A program made the position numbers and the translations under genes. From DATAEE01 sp963725145 (lineage in GTDB: Bacteria > Acidobacteriota > Vicinamibacteria > Vicinamibacterales > 2-12-FULL-66-21), in NCBI GenBank assembly GCA_963725145.1, contig CAVRXL010000012.1, forward strand, positions 1,550,001 to 1,614,000: a DNA stretch of 64,000 nucleotides. The letters run 5' to 3'. The notes beneath the pieces are model-generated. The model saw nothing but the letters and a program-made list of their open reading frames with translations, was not told the origin of the DNA and did no database searches. How positions within the stretch are numbered: position 1 is the stretch's first letter; each line of letters starts with the position of its first letter. Below are positions 22,061-30,884 of the stretch, piece by piece.

Positions 22061-22708
22061 ATGTTAAGAGGCGTCCGGCTTGCGCTCGCGGCGTGTGCGC
22101 TGACGGCCTTTTCCGTTGGGCCGGCGTCGGCGGAGCTCGTCTACCTGAAGTCCGGCCGGACGTTGTCGGTTCGCAGTCACCGCGTGGATGGCGAATCGAT
22201 CGTCCTGACGTTCCGGGCGGGCGGCGAGATGACGTGCGATCGTGCGCTCGTCGACAAGATCGAGCCGGATGAGATTCCGTATCCCGAGCCTCAGTTGGAA
22301 GCTACGGCCGGCCGGCAGCCGTCAGTCGAGCTCGCGCCCGTGCCGTATGGCAAGCTGATCGACGACCTGTCTGCGGTTCACGGCGTCGATCCGGTTCTCG
22401 TGCGCGCGGTGGTCCAGGTGGAGTCGGCCTATGCCGCGGATGCGCGGTCGCGCAAGGGGGCGCGCGGCCTGATGCAGGTGATGCCCGCCACTGGGCGGCA
22501 ATACGGCGTCCGCAATCTCGACGATCCGCGCACGAATCTCGATACGGGCATCCGGCATCTCAAGTCTCTCCTCCAGAAGTACGAACAGTCGGTCGCCCTT
22601 GCGGCGTATAACGCGGGCGAAGGGGCCGTAAAGCGGTTCGGCGGCATTCCGCCGTACGGCGAAACCCGTTCGTACGTCAGGAAGATCCTCTCGTTGCTCA
22701 AACGTTGA
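22061..22708 (+). CDS. Periplasmic lytic transglycosylase, SLT domain
   Basis: Soluble lytic transglycosylase of 215 residues that cleaves glycan strands to 1,6-anhydro products. A signal peptide (about 1-24, cleavage after PASA) is followed by a short N-terminal domain (about 25-95). The SLT domain is at about 100-210: catalytic Glu in VVQVESAYAADARSRKGARG, then LMQVMPATGRQYGV and ALAAYNAGEGAV. Small SLT proteins like this often sit beside type IV pilus or secretion genes and open the wall for assembly. The gspF/pilC operon begins 160 bp downstream, which fits. Confidence 0.9.
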   Translation: MLRGVRLALAACALTAFSVGPASAELVYLKSGRTLSVRSHRVDGESIVLTFRAGGEMTCDRALVDKIEPDEIPYPEPQLEATAGRQPSVELAPVPYGKLIDDLSAVHGVDPVLVRAVVQVESAYAADARSRKGARGLMQVMPATGRQYGVRNLDDPRTNLDTGIRHLKSLLQKYEQSVALAAYNAGEGAVKRFGGIPPYGETRSYVRKILSLLKR

Positions 22709-22825
22709 GCGTCGCCTCAGCCAGTTCACGCCGAATCCGGTCTAACTGAAGACGGGTGGTTCCGCCGCTTCACGGCGATGCCCGGGATTGCCTCGCCGTC
22801 CCCGGTACGTGACGAAGTTGAATGT

Positions 22826-22831
22826 TATAAT
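22826..22831 (+). promoter_or_regulatory. Probable -10 element of the pilus operon
   Basis: A perfect TATAAT lies 38 bp before the gspF/pilC start, with transcription expected near 22838 and a ribosome-binding site GGAGA close to the ATG. The -35 region at 17 bp spacing is weak, so an activator or extended contacts may be needed. The preceding 100 bp (22709-22810) hold no other signal I recognise. Confidence 0.45.
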
Positions 22832-22868
22832 CCGCTGATCCGATAATCTCCACGGAGACAAGAGCTTA

Positions 22869-24077
22869 ATGGAGTATCGCTGCAGGCTGGGCACGCCGTC
22901 CGGGGAAGTGATTGAGGGCGTGTACGTGGCTGACAGTGAATCCCGGTTGAGGCGCGAGCTCGAGGATAAGGGGCTCTACGTCCTGGCCATCCGGCGGGCG
23001 GGCGGCCTCGGTCTGGCCGGTGTGGATGTGCCGCGGCGCCGGAAGGTTTCCACGCGGGAGTTCCTGGTCTTCAACCAGGAGCTGGCGACTCTTCTCAAGG
23101 CCGGGATGCCGCTCGTGCAGTCGCTCGACATCCTGCGTCAGCGGCTGCCGAACCCTGTGTTCAAGGCGGTGCTGGACGACATTCACGAGCGCGTCCGGGC
23201 GGGCTCGTCGTTGTCGGAAGCGTTCGAAGCACAGGGGGAATTGTTCCCGGGGGTGTACACGGCCACGCTGTTCGCGGGAGAGAAGAGCGGCAACCTCGAG
23301 CAGGTCCTGCGCCGCTACGTCTCCTATACGAAGGTGATCGCGGCGGTGCGCAAGCGGACGATCTCGGCGCTCGTCTATCCCGCGATTCTCCTGGTGCTGT
23401 CGATCGTCGTCGTCGCGATCATCATGCTGAAGGTCGTGCCGGAGTTCGCCAGCTTCTACGACCAGTTCGGCCGGGAGCTGCCCGCCTCGACGCGGGTGAT
23501 CGTCGCCGTGTCGTCGTTTGTCTCGAGTTATTTCCCGTTCATAGTCGTGGCGATCGTCGCCGCCGGCGTCGCGTTCTGGTACTGGCTGCAGCGGCCGGGC
23601 GAGCGCATTCGGATGGATCACCTCGTTCTCAGCCTCCCGCTCGCCGGCCCGACCGTGCGGAAGTACTCGACGTCTCAGGCCGCCCGGACGCTGTCGACGC
23701 TCCTGGGCGGCGGCATCCCGCTGGTGAACTCGCTCGACATCAGCGCGCGATCGATGGGCAACCGGTTCATGGCGCGCGAGCTGCATCTCGCGGCGCAGCA
23801 GGTTCGCGAGGGGCGGGCGCTGGCTCAGGCGATGAGCGAACGCGGGCAGTTTCCCGATGTCGCGATCAAGATGATTGAAGTAGGGGAGTCCACGGGCGCG
23901 CTGCAGGACATGCTGAACAGCCTGGCGGACTTCTATGACGAGGAAATTGAAACAGGGCTGGGGCGGTTCGTCACGCTCGTAGAACCGATTCTCCTGGTGA
24001 CGATGGGGCTCGTGATCGCCGCGCTGCTGCTGGCGCTCTACATGCCGCTCTTCCAGCTCTCGTCGGTGTTGCGCTGA
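22869..24077 (+). CDS. pilC: Type II secretion / type IV pilus inner-membrane platform protein (GspF/PilC)
   Basis: Polytopic platform protein of 402 residues. It has two GspF domains: about 70-190 (FNQELATLLKAGMPLVQSLDIL, FAGEKSGNLEQVL) and about 270-395 (AARTLSTLLGGGIPLVNSLDI, MIEVGESTGALQDML). Membrane segments are near 165-190, 215-240 and 370-395. It is the first gene of a tightly packed operon. Its TGA overlaps the ATG of the ATPase gene. It anchors the assembly ATPase and extracts pseudopilins from the membrane. Confidence 0.94.
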   Translation: MEYRCRLGTPSGEVIEGVYVADSESRLRRELEDKGLYVLAIRRAGGLGLAGVDVPRRRKVSTREFLVFNQELATLLKAGMPLVQSLDILRQRLPNPVFKAVLDDIHERVRAGSSLSEAFEAQGELFPGVYTATLFAGEKSGNLEQVLRRYVSYTKVIAAVRKRTISALVYPAILLVLSIVVVAIIMLKVVPEFASFYDQFGRELPASTRVIVAVSSFVSSYFPFIVVAIVAAGVAFWYWLQRPGERIRMDHLVLSLPLAGPTVRKYSTSQAARTLSTLLGGGIPLVNSLDISARSMGNRFMARELHLAAQQVREGRALAQAMSERGQFPDVAIKMIEVGESTGALQDMLNSLADFYDEEIETGLGRFVTLVEPILLVTMGLVIAALLLALYMPLFQLSSVLR

Positions 24078-25720
24078 TGGACCCAAAGACAGTCAGCGAT
24101 CTCTATACGACGGAAGAGCCCTCCGCGGCGGCGCGGGCGGCCGAAGCGGTGCAGGCTCGGAAGCTGGCCGAACGGTACCGGCTCGAATTCGTGGACATGG
24201 GGCGGTTCAACATCGACCACGAGCTGTTCCGGCAGATTCCGGCCGACCTCATGCTGCGCTACGGCTTCGTGCCTTACCGGCGTGACGGCGGCGCGCTCGT
24301 GATCGTCGTGTCGGATCCGACAGACCTGCCGATGATCGACGAGCTCGGCGCGCTGCTGGCCACGCCGATCCGCGTCTGCGTGGGAACCCCATCGGCGATC
24401 CAGGCGATTCTCAAGAAGAGCGAAAGCTCGCAGCGCGTGCTCGACCAGGCGACCGAGAGCTTCCAGATGCAGATCCTCCGCGACGAGGACGTCGCGGCGG
24501 CCGAGGACAGCCTGACGGTCGATCGCATCACGAGCGACGCGAGCCCGGTCATCCGGCTCGTGGACTCCACCATCTACACGGCGATCCAGCGGCGCGCGAG
24601 CGACATCCATATCGAGACGGGTGACGACGCGGTCCACGTGAAGTACCGGATCGACGGTGTGCTCCAGCCGGCGATGCGGCCGATCGACAAGCGGTTCCAC
24701 AGTACGATCATCTCGCGCGTCAAAGTCATGGCCGAGCTGGACATCGCCGAGAAGCGCGTTCCCCAGGACGGCCGCTTCAAGCTGCGTCTGCCGGAGAAGA
24801 CGATCGACTTCCGCGTGTCGGTCATGCCCAGCGTTCACGGCGAGGACGCCGTTATCCGAATCCTCGACAAGGAGTCGATCAGCGAGCAGTTCAAGGAGCT
24901 GCGGCTGGACATCCTCGGCTTCCCGGAGGCCGAGCTGAAACGATTCCGCAAGTACATCGCCGAGCCCTACGGGATGGTCCTCGTCACCGGGCCAACCGGC
25001 AGCGGCAAGACCACGACGCTCTACGCGGCGTTGTCCGAGATCAAGTCGCCGGAAGACAAGATCGTGACGATCGAGGATCCGGTCGAGTACCAGCTCCGCG
25101 GCATCACGCAGATTCCGATCAACGAGAAGAAGGGCCTGACCTTCGCGCGTGGCCTGCGGTCGATCCTCCGGCACGATCCGGACAAGATCATGGTCGGCGA
25201 GATCCGCGACCCCGAGACTGCGCAGATCGCGATTCAGTCCGCGCTGACGGGCCACCTGGTCTTCACGACGGTCCACGCCAACAACGTCGTGGACGTCCTC
25301 GGCCGGTTCCTGAACATGGGCGTGGAGCCGTACCAGTTCGTCTCCGCGCTCAATTGCGTGCTCGCGCAGCGGCTCGTCCGCAATATCTGCACCCACTGCA
25401 AGCGGCCGGCGTCGATCACGCGCGAGATGCTCGAGGAGTCGGCGCTCGACGCGTCGCTCCTCCAGTCGCAGGTCTTCTACGAAGGCGGGGGCTGCATCGA
25501 GTGCGCCGGCACGGGCTACAAGGGCCGGACCGCGATCGCCGAGCTGCTCGACCTTTCCGACAAGATCCGGGAGATGATTCTGGAGCGGCGCCCGACCTCG
25601 GAAATCAAGAAAGCGGCCCGGGACGAGGGGATGCAGTTCCTGCGCGAATCGGCGGTCGAGAAGGTCATGAACGGCACGACGACCTTGAGGGAGATCAACA
25701 AGGTGACGTTCGTCGAGTAA
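24077..25720 (+). CDS. pilB: Type II secretion / type IV pilus assembly ATPase (GspE/PilB)
   Basis: Hexameric assembly ATPase of 547 residues. The N-terminal GspE_N domain is at about 25-130. The core has Walker A GPTGSGKTTTLYA, an Asp box (TIEDPVEYQL), Walker B (IMVGEIRDPETAQIA) and the His box (LVFTTVHANN). A four-cysteine zinc motif is present (NICTHCKRP and GGCIECAGTGYKGR), as in GspE and PilB but not PilT. No retraction ATPase pilT is in the window, so this may be a pseudopilus rather than a retractile pilus. It overlaps pilC and the pilM-like gene. Confidence 0.95.
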   Translation: MDPKTVSDLYTTEEPSAAARAAEAVQARKLAERYRLEFVDMGRFNIDHELFRQIPADLMLRYGFVPYRRDGGALVIVVSDPTDLPMIDELGALLATPIRVCVGTPSAIQAILKKSESSQRVLDQATESFQMQILRDEDVAAAEDSLTVDRITSDASPVIRLVDSTIYTAIQRRASDIHIETGDDAVHVKYRIDGVLQPAMRPIDKRFHSTIISRVKVMAELDIAEKRVPQDGRFKLRLPEKTIDFRVSVMPSVHGEDAVIRILDKESISEQFKELRLDILGFPEAELKRFRKYIAEPYGMVLVTGPTGSGKTTTLYAALSEIKSPEDKIVTIEDPVEYQLRGITQIPINEKKGLTFARGLRSILRHDPDKIMVGEIRDPETAQIAIQSALTGHLVFTTVHANNVVDVLGRFLNMGVEPYQFVSALNCVLAQRLVRNICTHCKRPASITREMLEESALDASLLQSQVFYEGGGCIECAGTGYKGRTAIAELLDLSDKIREMILERRPTSEIKKAARDEGMQFLRESAVEKVMNGTTTLREINKVTFVE

Positions 25721-26670
25721 TGGAATTCCAACGCGCTCTCAGCTCACCGGGGCCGCCGCATGCCGTGGAGATTGCCGCGCGCCGGGTGACCGTCGTCGCG
25801 ATCCGGCATGAGGCGGGAAAGGCTGTCGTGGCCGCTACCGCGACGGAGCCGCTCGCCCCGGGGGTCATCACACCGGGTCTGGCGCATCCCAATATCCGCG
25901 ATGCCGAGACGGTTGCCGGCGCGCTGACTCGCGCAATGGATCGGGCGGGTATCCGGCCGAAGCGCGTCGGGCTCGTGATACCGGACGCGGCCGCCCGCGT
26001 GTCGATCGTCCGGTTCGATTCGGTCCCGCCCCGCGCGCGCGACCTCGACGAGCTGGTCCGATGGCAGGTCGGCAAGGGGGCGCCGTTCCGGATCGAGGAA
26101 GGGCAGCTGTCCTACGTCCCCGGCGCTGCCGTCGGCGAGGGCGGCCGCGAGTTCGTCGCCGTGCTGGTTCGCCGCGACGTCATCGAAGAGTACGAGGGGA
26201 TATGCGCCCGCGTCGGAATGCACGCGGGGCTCGTCGACATCGCGAGCTTCAACGTCGTGAACGGCGTGCTCGCGTCGGGGCAGGGCATTGATGGCGCCGA
26301 CTGGCTGCTCGTGCACGTCACCCCGGAGGACACCACGCTCGCGATCGTGCGGTCCGGAGACCTGATCTTCTTCCGGAATCGGCCGGCGGCCGAGGGGTCG
26401 CTCGAGGATCTGGTGCATCAGACGGCGATGTACTACGAGGACCGGCTGGGCGGCCGCGGGCTCGCGCGGGTGATCGTCGCCGGCGGGTCGGACGCTGGAG
26501 ACGCGCTGCGCCGCGCCGTCGAAGAACGGCTGCGTGTGAGCGTTGAGGCGATCGATCCGCGTGCCGCGGCGGCACTGCGCGATCGCGTGTCGGCAGGAAC
26601 CGACGTCCTCGATGCCATCGCGGCTCCAGTGGGGCTGCTCGTGAGGGATACCGCGCGTGCTGCGCACTAA
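25720..26670 (+). CDS. pilM: PilM-like actin-fold assembly protein
   Basis: Protein of 316 residues at the PilM position of the operon, starting in a TAATG overlap with pilB. It has an actin/FtsA-like plan, with an N-terminal AVEIAARRVTVVAI strand pair, PKRVGLVIPDAAARVSIVRF, and a later VIVAGGSDAGDAL nucleotide-fold loop. PilM binds PilN in the cytoplasm and links the inner-membrane ring to the ATPase. Sequence similarity to classical PilM is modest. Assignment relies on both fold-like motifs and the order M-N-O-P-Q. Confidence 0.82.
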   Translation: MEFQRALSSPGPPHAVEIAARRVTVVAIRHEAGKAVVAATATEPLAPGVITPGLAHPNIRDAETVAGALTRAMDRAGIRPKRVGLVIPDAAARVSIVRFDSVPPRARDLDELVRWQVGKGAPFRIEEGQLSYVPGAAVGEGGREFVAVLVRRDVIEEYEGICARVGMHAGLVDIASFNVVNGVLASGQGIDGADWLLVHVTPEDTTLAIVRSGDLIFFRNRPAAEGSLEDLVHQTAMYYEDRLGGRGLARVIVAGGSDAGDALRRAVEERLRVSVEAIDPRAAAALRDRVSAGTDVLDAIAAPVGLLVRDTARAAH

Positions 26671-27226
26671 CCTCTCCACGCGGCCGTTCTACAACGAGCG
26701 CGCGGCGCACGTCGTCATCGGCGTCGTCGCCGGGCTCGTCCTGCTCGCGACGCTCATCAACGCCGTGTGGGTCATCTCGTTGTCCGCCCGCAACACGATG
26801 CTCGGGACGCAGATTCGCCAGGACGAGCAGACGGCGGCGAAGCTGGACGCCGAGGCGCGAAGCCTCCGATCGCGCATCAACCAGCAGGAGCTCGCCGTCG
26901 TCGTCGGGGCGGCGCGAGAGGCGAACGCGCTGATCGACCAGCGGACGTTCTCCTGGACCGAGTTCTTCAACCTGATCGAGGCGACGCTGCCGGCCGACGT
27001 CATGCTCATGTCGGTTTCGCCGACCGTCAAGGACGGCGAGACCGAGGTGCGGATGAAGGTACTGGCGCGGCGCGCGGAGGACATCGACGCGTTCATGGAG
27101 TCGCTGGAGGGGACGAAGGCGTTCTCCGGGCTGCTGCCGATCAGCGAGCAGCTGAACGAAGCGGGGCTCCACGACGTGGACCTCGTCGGACGCTACGCGG
27201 CTCCGGCGACGGAGACGCCGCGATGA
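26657..27226 (+). CDS. pilN: PilN-like inner-membrane alignment protein
   Basis: Bitopic protein of 189 residues starting at GTG and overlapping pilM by 14 bp. The N-terminal NLSTRPFYNERA matches the PilN segment that binds PilM. A membrane segment is at about 20-40, then a coiled coil (about 45-85) and a small alpha/beta domain ending near 180. Its stop overlaps the pilO start (ATGA). It forms the alignment complex with PilO. Confidence 0.85.
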   Translation: MLRTNLSTRPFYNERAAHVVIGVVAGLVLLATLINAVWVISLSARNTMLGTQIRQDEQTAAKLDAEARSLRSRINQQELAVVVGAAREANALIDQRTFSWTEFFNLIEATLPADVMLMSVSPTVKDGETEVRMKVLARRAEDIDAFMESLEGTKAFSGLLPISEQLNEAGLHDVDLVGRYAAPATETPR

Positions 27227-27801
27227 CCCGCGTCAAGCGCATCTTCGCGGAAAAGCGGCGGCTCATCATGCCGCTCCTGGTGGCCATCGCCGCGAACATC
27301 GCGCTGTACGCGCTCGCGATCTATCCGCTCGAACGCCGCGTCGCGACCGCCGGCACGCGGGCCGAGGCGGCGGCGGCCGCGCGGCACGCCGCCGAGAGCA
27401 ACCACAAGGACGCCCAGGCGACGGTCACCGGGATGGACCGCGCGGACGAGGAGCTGCAGCGCTTCTACAAGAGCATTCTTCCAGCCGATCAGACCGGCGC
27501 GCGCCGGATCACGTACGTGCGCCTGGCCCGCATGGCGCGCGAGTCAGGGTTGCGGACCGAACGGGGCACGATCGAGTCGTCCGCCATCGACGACAGCCGG
27601 TTGTCCCGCCTGCGCATGACGATGACGCTCGAGGGGCAGTACGACGAGATCCGCCGTTTCATCCATCGGATCGAGACGGCCCCCGAGTTCACGGTGATCG
27701 AAGACGTCGCCGTTCAGCGCGGCGTCGACGAGGCCGGCTCCAGCCTCGTGCTGGAGCTCGCCGTGACCACGTATTACTGGACCAATGGCCGTGGCAATTA
27801 G
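27223..27801 (+). CDS. pilO: PilO-like inner-membrane alignment protein
   Basis: Bitopic protein of 192 residues with a membrane segment at about 17-35 (LLVAIAANIALYALAIYPL). A coiled coil rich in Ala and Glu follows (about 38-75), then a ferredoxin-like domain with the PilO-type stretch RLRMTMTLEGQYDEIRRFI. It follows pilN in an ATGA overlap and overlaps the pilP-like gene by 17 bp. Role: partner of PilN in the alignment complex. Confidence 0.86.
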   Translation: MTRVKRIFAEKRRLIMPLLVAIAANIALYALAIYPLERRVATAGTRAEAAAAARHAAESNHKDAQATVTGMDRADEELQRFYKSILPADQTGARRITYVRLARMARESGLRTERGTIESSAIDDSRLSRLRMTMTLEGQYDEIRRFIHRIETAPEFTVIEDVAVQRGVDEAGSSLVLELAVTTYYWTNGRGN

Positions 27802-28147
27802 TCGCGTGGCGAGGCGGCCGCTCATTGTCCTCGGCGTGCTGCTCGTCACGCTTGCCGGCCTGATCGTGTACAACTTGGATGGTAGTGAACAGGCCGACCC
27901 TCCGGCCGCGACGTCCAACCCTCCAAGGGCGACGCGCGGGCGTCAGCCGGCCACGACCGCGCAAGAGCTGGACCTCAGGCTCGAAACGCTGAGTCAGGTC
28001 AAACCGGCGCCGGAGGAGTCCGATCGCAACCCGTTTCGTTTCCGGCCGCCACCTCCGCCGCCGACGCCGAGAGAGAAGCCGGCGCCGCCGAAGCCCGAGG
28101 TAGGAGAGTACCCGAGCAGCCGCCGCAGTTGCCGCCGATCCCGCTGA
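27785..28147 (+). CDS. pilP: PilP-like protein, N-terminal part (frameshifted)
   Basis: The first 120 residues of a probable PilP-like protein. A membrane segment (about 12-29, PLIVLGVLLVTLAGLIVY) is followed by a Pro-rich linker typical of PilP lipoproteins, although there is no lipobox cysteine here. The frame ends soon after KPEVGEYP in an out-of-frame SRRSCRRSR tail. The expected C-terminal domain continues in the -1 frame from about 28120. One missing C in the CCC run near 28113 would restore a single 185-residue protein. It overlaps pilO by 17 bp. Confidence 0.7.
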   Translation: MAVAISRVARRPLIVLGVLLVTLAGLIVYNLDGSEQADPPAATSNPPRATRGRQPATTAQELDLRLETLSQVKPAPEESDRNPFRFRPPPPPPTPREKPAPPKPEVGEYPSSRRSCRRSR

Positions 28148-28341
28148 AGTTCATCGGGGTGTTCGAGGCGACGCGGGTCGGGAAAGTCGCCGCGCTCAAG
28201 GACGACCGCGGGGTCTATCACGCGCGCGAAGGGGAAATCGTCGTCGGGCAGTATCGTGTCGTCCGGATCGGCGTGGAGTCGATCGTCATGGAGTACGCTG
28301 ACGGGCGTGGGCGTCAGACCATCCGCCTGTCGGGCCAGTAG
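28129..28341 (+). CDS. pilP: PilP-like protein, C-terminal domain (frameshifted from preceding)
   Basis: This frame carries the C-terminal beta domain of the same gene: LPPIPLKFIGVFEATRVGKVAAL, DDRGVYHAREGEIVVGQYRVVRI and YADGRGRQTIRL, the small domain that contacts the secretin. No ribosome-binding site is seen for independent translation. It begins inside the Pro-rich linker, so it is better read as the second half of a frameshifted gene than as a separate gene. Confidence 0.7.
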   Translation: MPPIPLKFIGVFEATRVGKVAALKDDRGVYHAREGEIVVGQYRVVRIGVESIVMEYADGRGRQTIRLSGQ

Positions 28342-28386
28342 CCCCCAGCGACCCGGGCCCGGATCCCGGTGAGCAGAAAAGGAACG

Positions 28387-30357
28387 ATGACGCGTAGAGC
28401 TGTCTGGATCCTGATCATCGCTATGACCGCGGCCGGATGCGCCGCGGGGCGCGCGTTCCGGCAGGGTGAGGAAGCGGCGCGGCTCGGCGATTGGGACACG
28501 GCCGTGATTCACTACCGCAAGGCGGTGCAGGAAGCGCCCGATCGTCCGGACTACAAGATCCAGCTCGAGCGCGCGATGCAGAACGCGGCGCTTGGCCATC
28601 TCACGCGGGCCTACGATCTCGAAGGGCAGGCCCAGCTCGACCCCGCGCTCAAGGAATACCGCAAGGCGCTCGAGTACGACCTGACCAACCGCATCGCGAG
28701 CTCGAAAGCGGCGGAGCTCGAACGCAGGATCCGCGAGCTGATTGAAGCGGCCCGGCCGAAGCCCAAGATCGAGGAGCTGCGGGCAAAGGCGCGTCAGCTC
28801 CCTCCGGAGTCAATCCTGAACCCCGCCCGGCGGGAGCCGCTGAAGGTCGTGTTCAACAACGCCAGCGTCCGCGACATCCTGAACTCCATGGGGAGCACCG
28901 CGGGCATCAACGTCATCTACGATCAGCAGGCGGAAAGCGCGGTCAACCGCGGATTCACCGTCAACCTCGAAGGCGTGACGCTGGAGGAGGCGCTCAACCA
29001 GGTCCTCACCGCGAACGGTCTCTTCTACAAAGTCGTCAACCCGCGGACGATCATCGTCATTCCGGATATCCCGGCGAAGCGCGCCCAGTACGAAGAGCTG
29101 GTCATCAAGACCTTCTTCCTGTCGCACGCCGACGCGACCGAGCTGACGACGATGATCAACCAGGTGGCGCGGCTGCCGGGCAGCCAGCCCGCGGTCATGG
29201 CGAACAAGACCGCCAACACGATCACGATCCGGACGACCGCGGCGCTTGCGGCGGTCATCGAGCGCGTCATCCGCGCGAACGACAAGCCGCGCGCGGAAAT
29301 CCTGCTCGACGTCGAGATCCTCGAAGTCAACCGGACGCGGCTCAAGGAGTACGGGCTCAACCTGAGCAACTACGCGGTGAACCTGTTCTTCTCCCCGGAA
29401 CAGCCGCCGTCATCCGCCGGCGGCGCGACGTCGACCCCTCCCTTCAACCTCAACACGATCTCGCAGGGGATCAGCACCGCCGACTTCTATCTCGCGGTGC
29501 CGACCGCGATCGTTCGCTTCCTCGAGACCGACTCGAACACGCGCATCCTCGCCAAGCCGCAGCTCCGCGGCGCGGAAGGGCAGAAGCTCACGCTGAACCT
29601 CGGCCAGCAGGTGCCGGTCCTGTCGACGGTGTTCGGCGCGGCGGCGGCGGGCGGGTTCGCGACGATCCCGCAGTCCTCCTTCAACTACCGCGACGTCGGC
29701 GTCAACCTCGAGATGGAGCCGCGCGTGTCCTACGAGGGGGAGATCATCCTGACGCTCGGCATCGAGGTCAGCGCGCTCGGACCGAGCATCGAAGTTGCCG
29801 GTCAGAGCGTGCCGTCCTTCCAGACGCGGCGGGTGTCGACGAGGTTGCGGCTTCGCGAAGGCGAGTCAAACCTGCTCGCCGGCCTCATCCAGCAGAACGA
29901 GCGCAAGGCGATCAGCGGGTTCCCGGGGCTGATTCGCGTGCCCGTCTTCAAGCAGTTGTTCTCCGGCAACCGGAACGAATCCGAGGAGAACGACATCGTC
30001 ATGCTCATCACGCCGCACATCGTGCGGACGCACGAGTTGACGGCGGAAGACCTGGCGCCGATTTTCATCGGCACTCAGGGGAACATCGGCCTTGGCGGAC
30101 CACCGCAGCTCATCGCGCCCCAGCCGATTCCGGATGAGCCGGAGACGACGACGATCGACCCAGGTCCAGGCGTGACGCAGCAGCCTGGAACGCGACAGGG
30201 CGTGCCCGTCGGCCCGGAAGCGGGCGCGACACCGGGCGGCGTGCCGCAGACCGGACGGCCGGCGCCCGTTCCCGGCGCGCCGGTATCGCGCCGACGCCCG
30301 GGCCGCTTCCGCCGCCCCCGTCTCAGCCTCCACCTGGGGCGGCGCCGACGCCAGTGA
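28387..30357 (+). CDS. Secretin (PilQ/GspD-like) with N-terminal TPRs, lipoprotein
   Basis: Outer-membrane secretin of about 656 residues. The N-terminus is a lipoprotein signal (WILIIAMTAAGC). Next come TPR-like repeats (about 25-120; GDWDTAVIHYRKAVQEAP) and an STN/N0 domain (FNNASVRDILNSMGSTAGINVIYD). N1-type repeats follow, then the secretin barrel domain (about 330-540), ending VMLITPHIVRTHELTAED. ATG 28387 was preferred over GTG 28369 because it begins the lipoprotein signal after AAAAGGA. The last 25 residues (SRRRPGRFRRP...) are out-of-frame sequence after a one-base loss near 30282. In the other frame the linker continues PLPPPPSQPPPGAAP into a cohesin domain. Confidence 0.9.
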   Translation: MTRRAVWILIIAMTAAGCAAGRAFRQGEEAARLGDWDTAVIHYRKAVQEAPDRPDYKIQLERAMQNAALGHLTRAYDLEGQAQLDPALKEYRKALEYDLTNRIASSKAAELERRIRELIEAARPKPKIEELRAKARQLPPESILNPARREPLKVVFNNASVRDILNSMGSTAGINVIYDQQAESAVNRGFTVNLEGVTLEEALNQVLTANGLFYKVVNPRTIIVIPDIPAKRAQYEELVIKTFFLSHADATELTTMINQVARLPGSQPAVMANKTANTITIRTTAALAAVIERVIRANDKPRAEILLDVEILEVNRTRLKEYGLNLSNYAVNLFFSPEQPPSSAGGATSTPPFNLNTISQGISTADFYLAVPTAIVRFLETDSNTRILAKPQLRGAEGQKLTLNLGQQVPVLSTVFGAAAAGGFATIPQSSFNYRDVGVNLEMEPRVSYEGEIILTLGIEVSALGPSIEVAGQSVPSFQTRRVSTRLRLREGESNLLAGLIQQNERKAISGFPGLIRVPVFKQLFSGNRNESEENDIVMLITPHIVRTHELTAEDLAPIFIGTQGNIGLGGPPQLIAPQPIPDEPETTTIDPGPGVTQQPGTRQGVPVGPEAGATPGGVPQTGRPAPVPGAPVSRRRPGRFRRPRLSLHLGRRRRQ

Positions 30358-30884
30358 CGCCGCTGCCGCCGGAGCAGCCGACCGCCGTTCCGCCGCCTGG
30401 CGCCCCGGTACGTGACCGGCCGGCGCCTGCTCCTGTGACGCCGGAACCGGCGGCTCCAGCGCCCTCCGCTGCGGCGCAGGTCATCGTGACTCCTCCGGGG
30501 ACGGAATTCCGGGTGTCCGGGGGACCGTACACGGTGCCGATTTCAATCAACGGCGTGTCGCGCGCCTCGACGGCGACGATCACGCTGACGTTCAACTCGA
30601 CGGCGGTTCGGGCGCGCAACGTTCAGGAGGGCAGCTTCATGCGCCAGGGCGGAGTCGCCACGAGCTTCACGCCGCGAATCGACGCCGCCGCCGGGCGCGT
30701 CGACATCGTCATCACGCGCGTGAGCGATGCGACCGGCGCATCCGGCTCGGGCCTCATCGCCGCGGTGCTCTTCGACGCGATCGCCCCCGGCAGCGTGACG
30801 TTCACCGTCAGCGGCACGGCGACGACGGCGGATGGCGCGACGATTCCGCTGCAGTTCAGTCCGGTCACGGTGACGGTGCGATGA
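30354..30884 (+). CDS. Cohesin domain, probable C-terminal part of the frameshifted secretin
   Basis: 176 residues: a Pro-rich linker (about 1-40) and a cohesin-type beta-sandwich (about 42-176; PPGTEFRVSGGPYTVPISINGV, STATITLTFNSTAVRARNVQEG, GLIAAVLFDAIAPGSVTFTVSG). The same frame stays open and Pro-rich upstream of the nominal GTG to about 30280, and the preceding secretin frame runs into it. Restoring one base gives a secretin-linker-cohesin protein of about 832 residues. Cohesins classically bind dockerins; here it may instead mediate secretin or pseudopilus contacts. The stop overlaps the next ATG. Confidence 0.75.
   Translation: MTPLPPEQPTAVPPPGAPVRDRPAPAPVTPEPAAPAPSAAAQVIVTPPGTEFRVSGGPYTVPISINGVSRASTATITLTFNSTAVRARNVQEGSFMRQGGVATSFTPRIDAAAGRVDIVITRVSDATGASGSGLIAAVLFDAIAPGSVTFTVSGTATTADGATIPLQFSPVTVTVR

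Noticed and set aside
28085..28150. Programmed -1 frameshift in the pilP-like gene
   Set aside because: No X-XXY-YYZ slippery heptamer and no downstream stem in the right place. A missing base in a C run is simpler.
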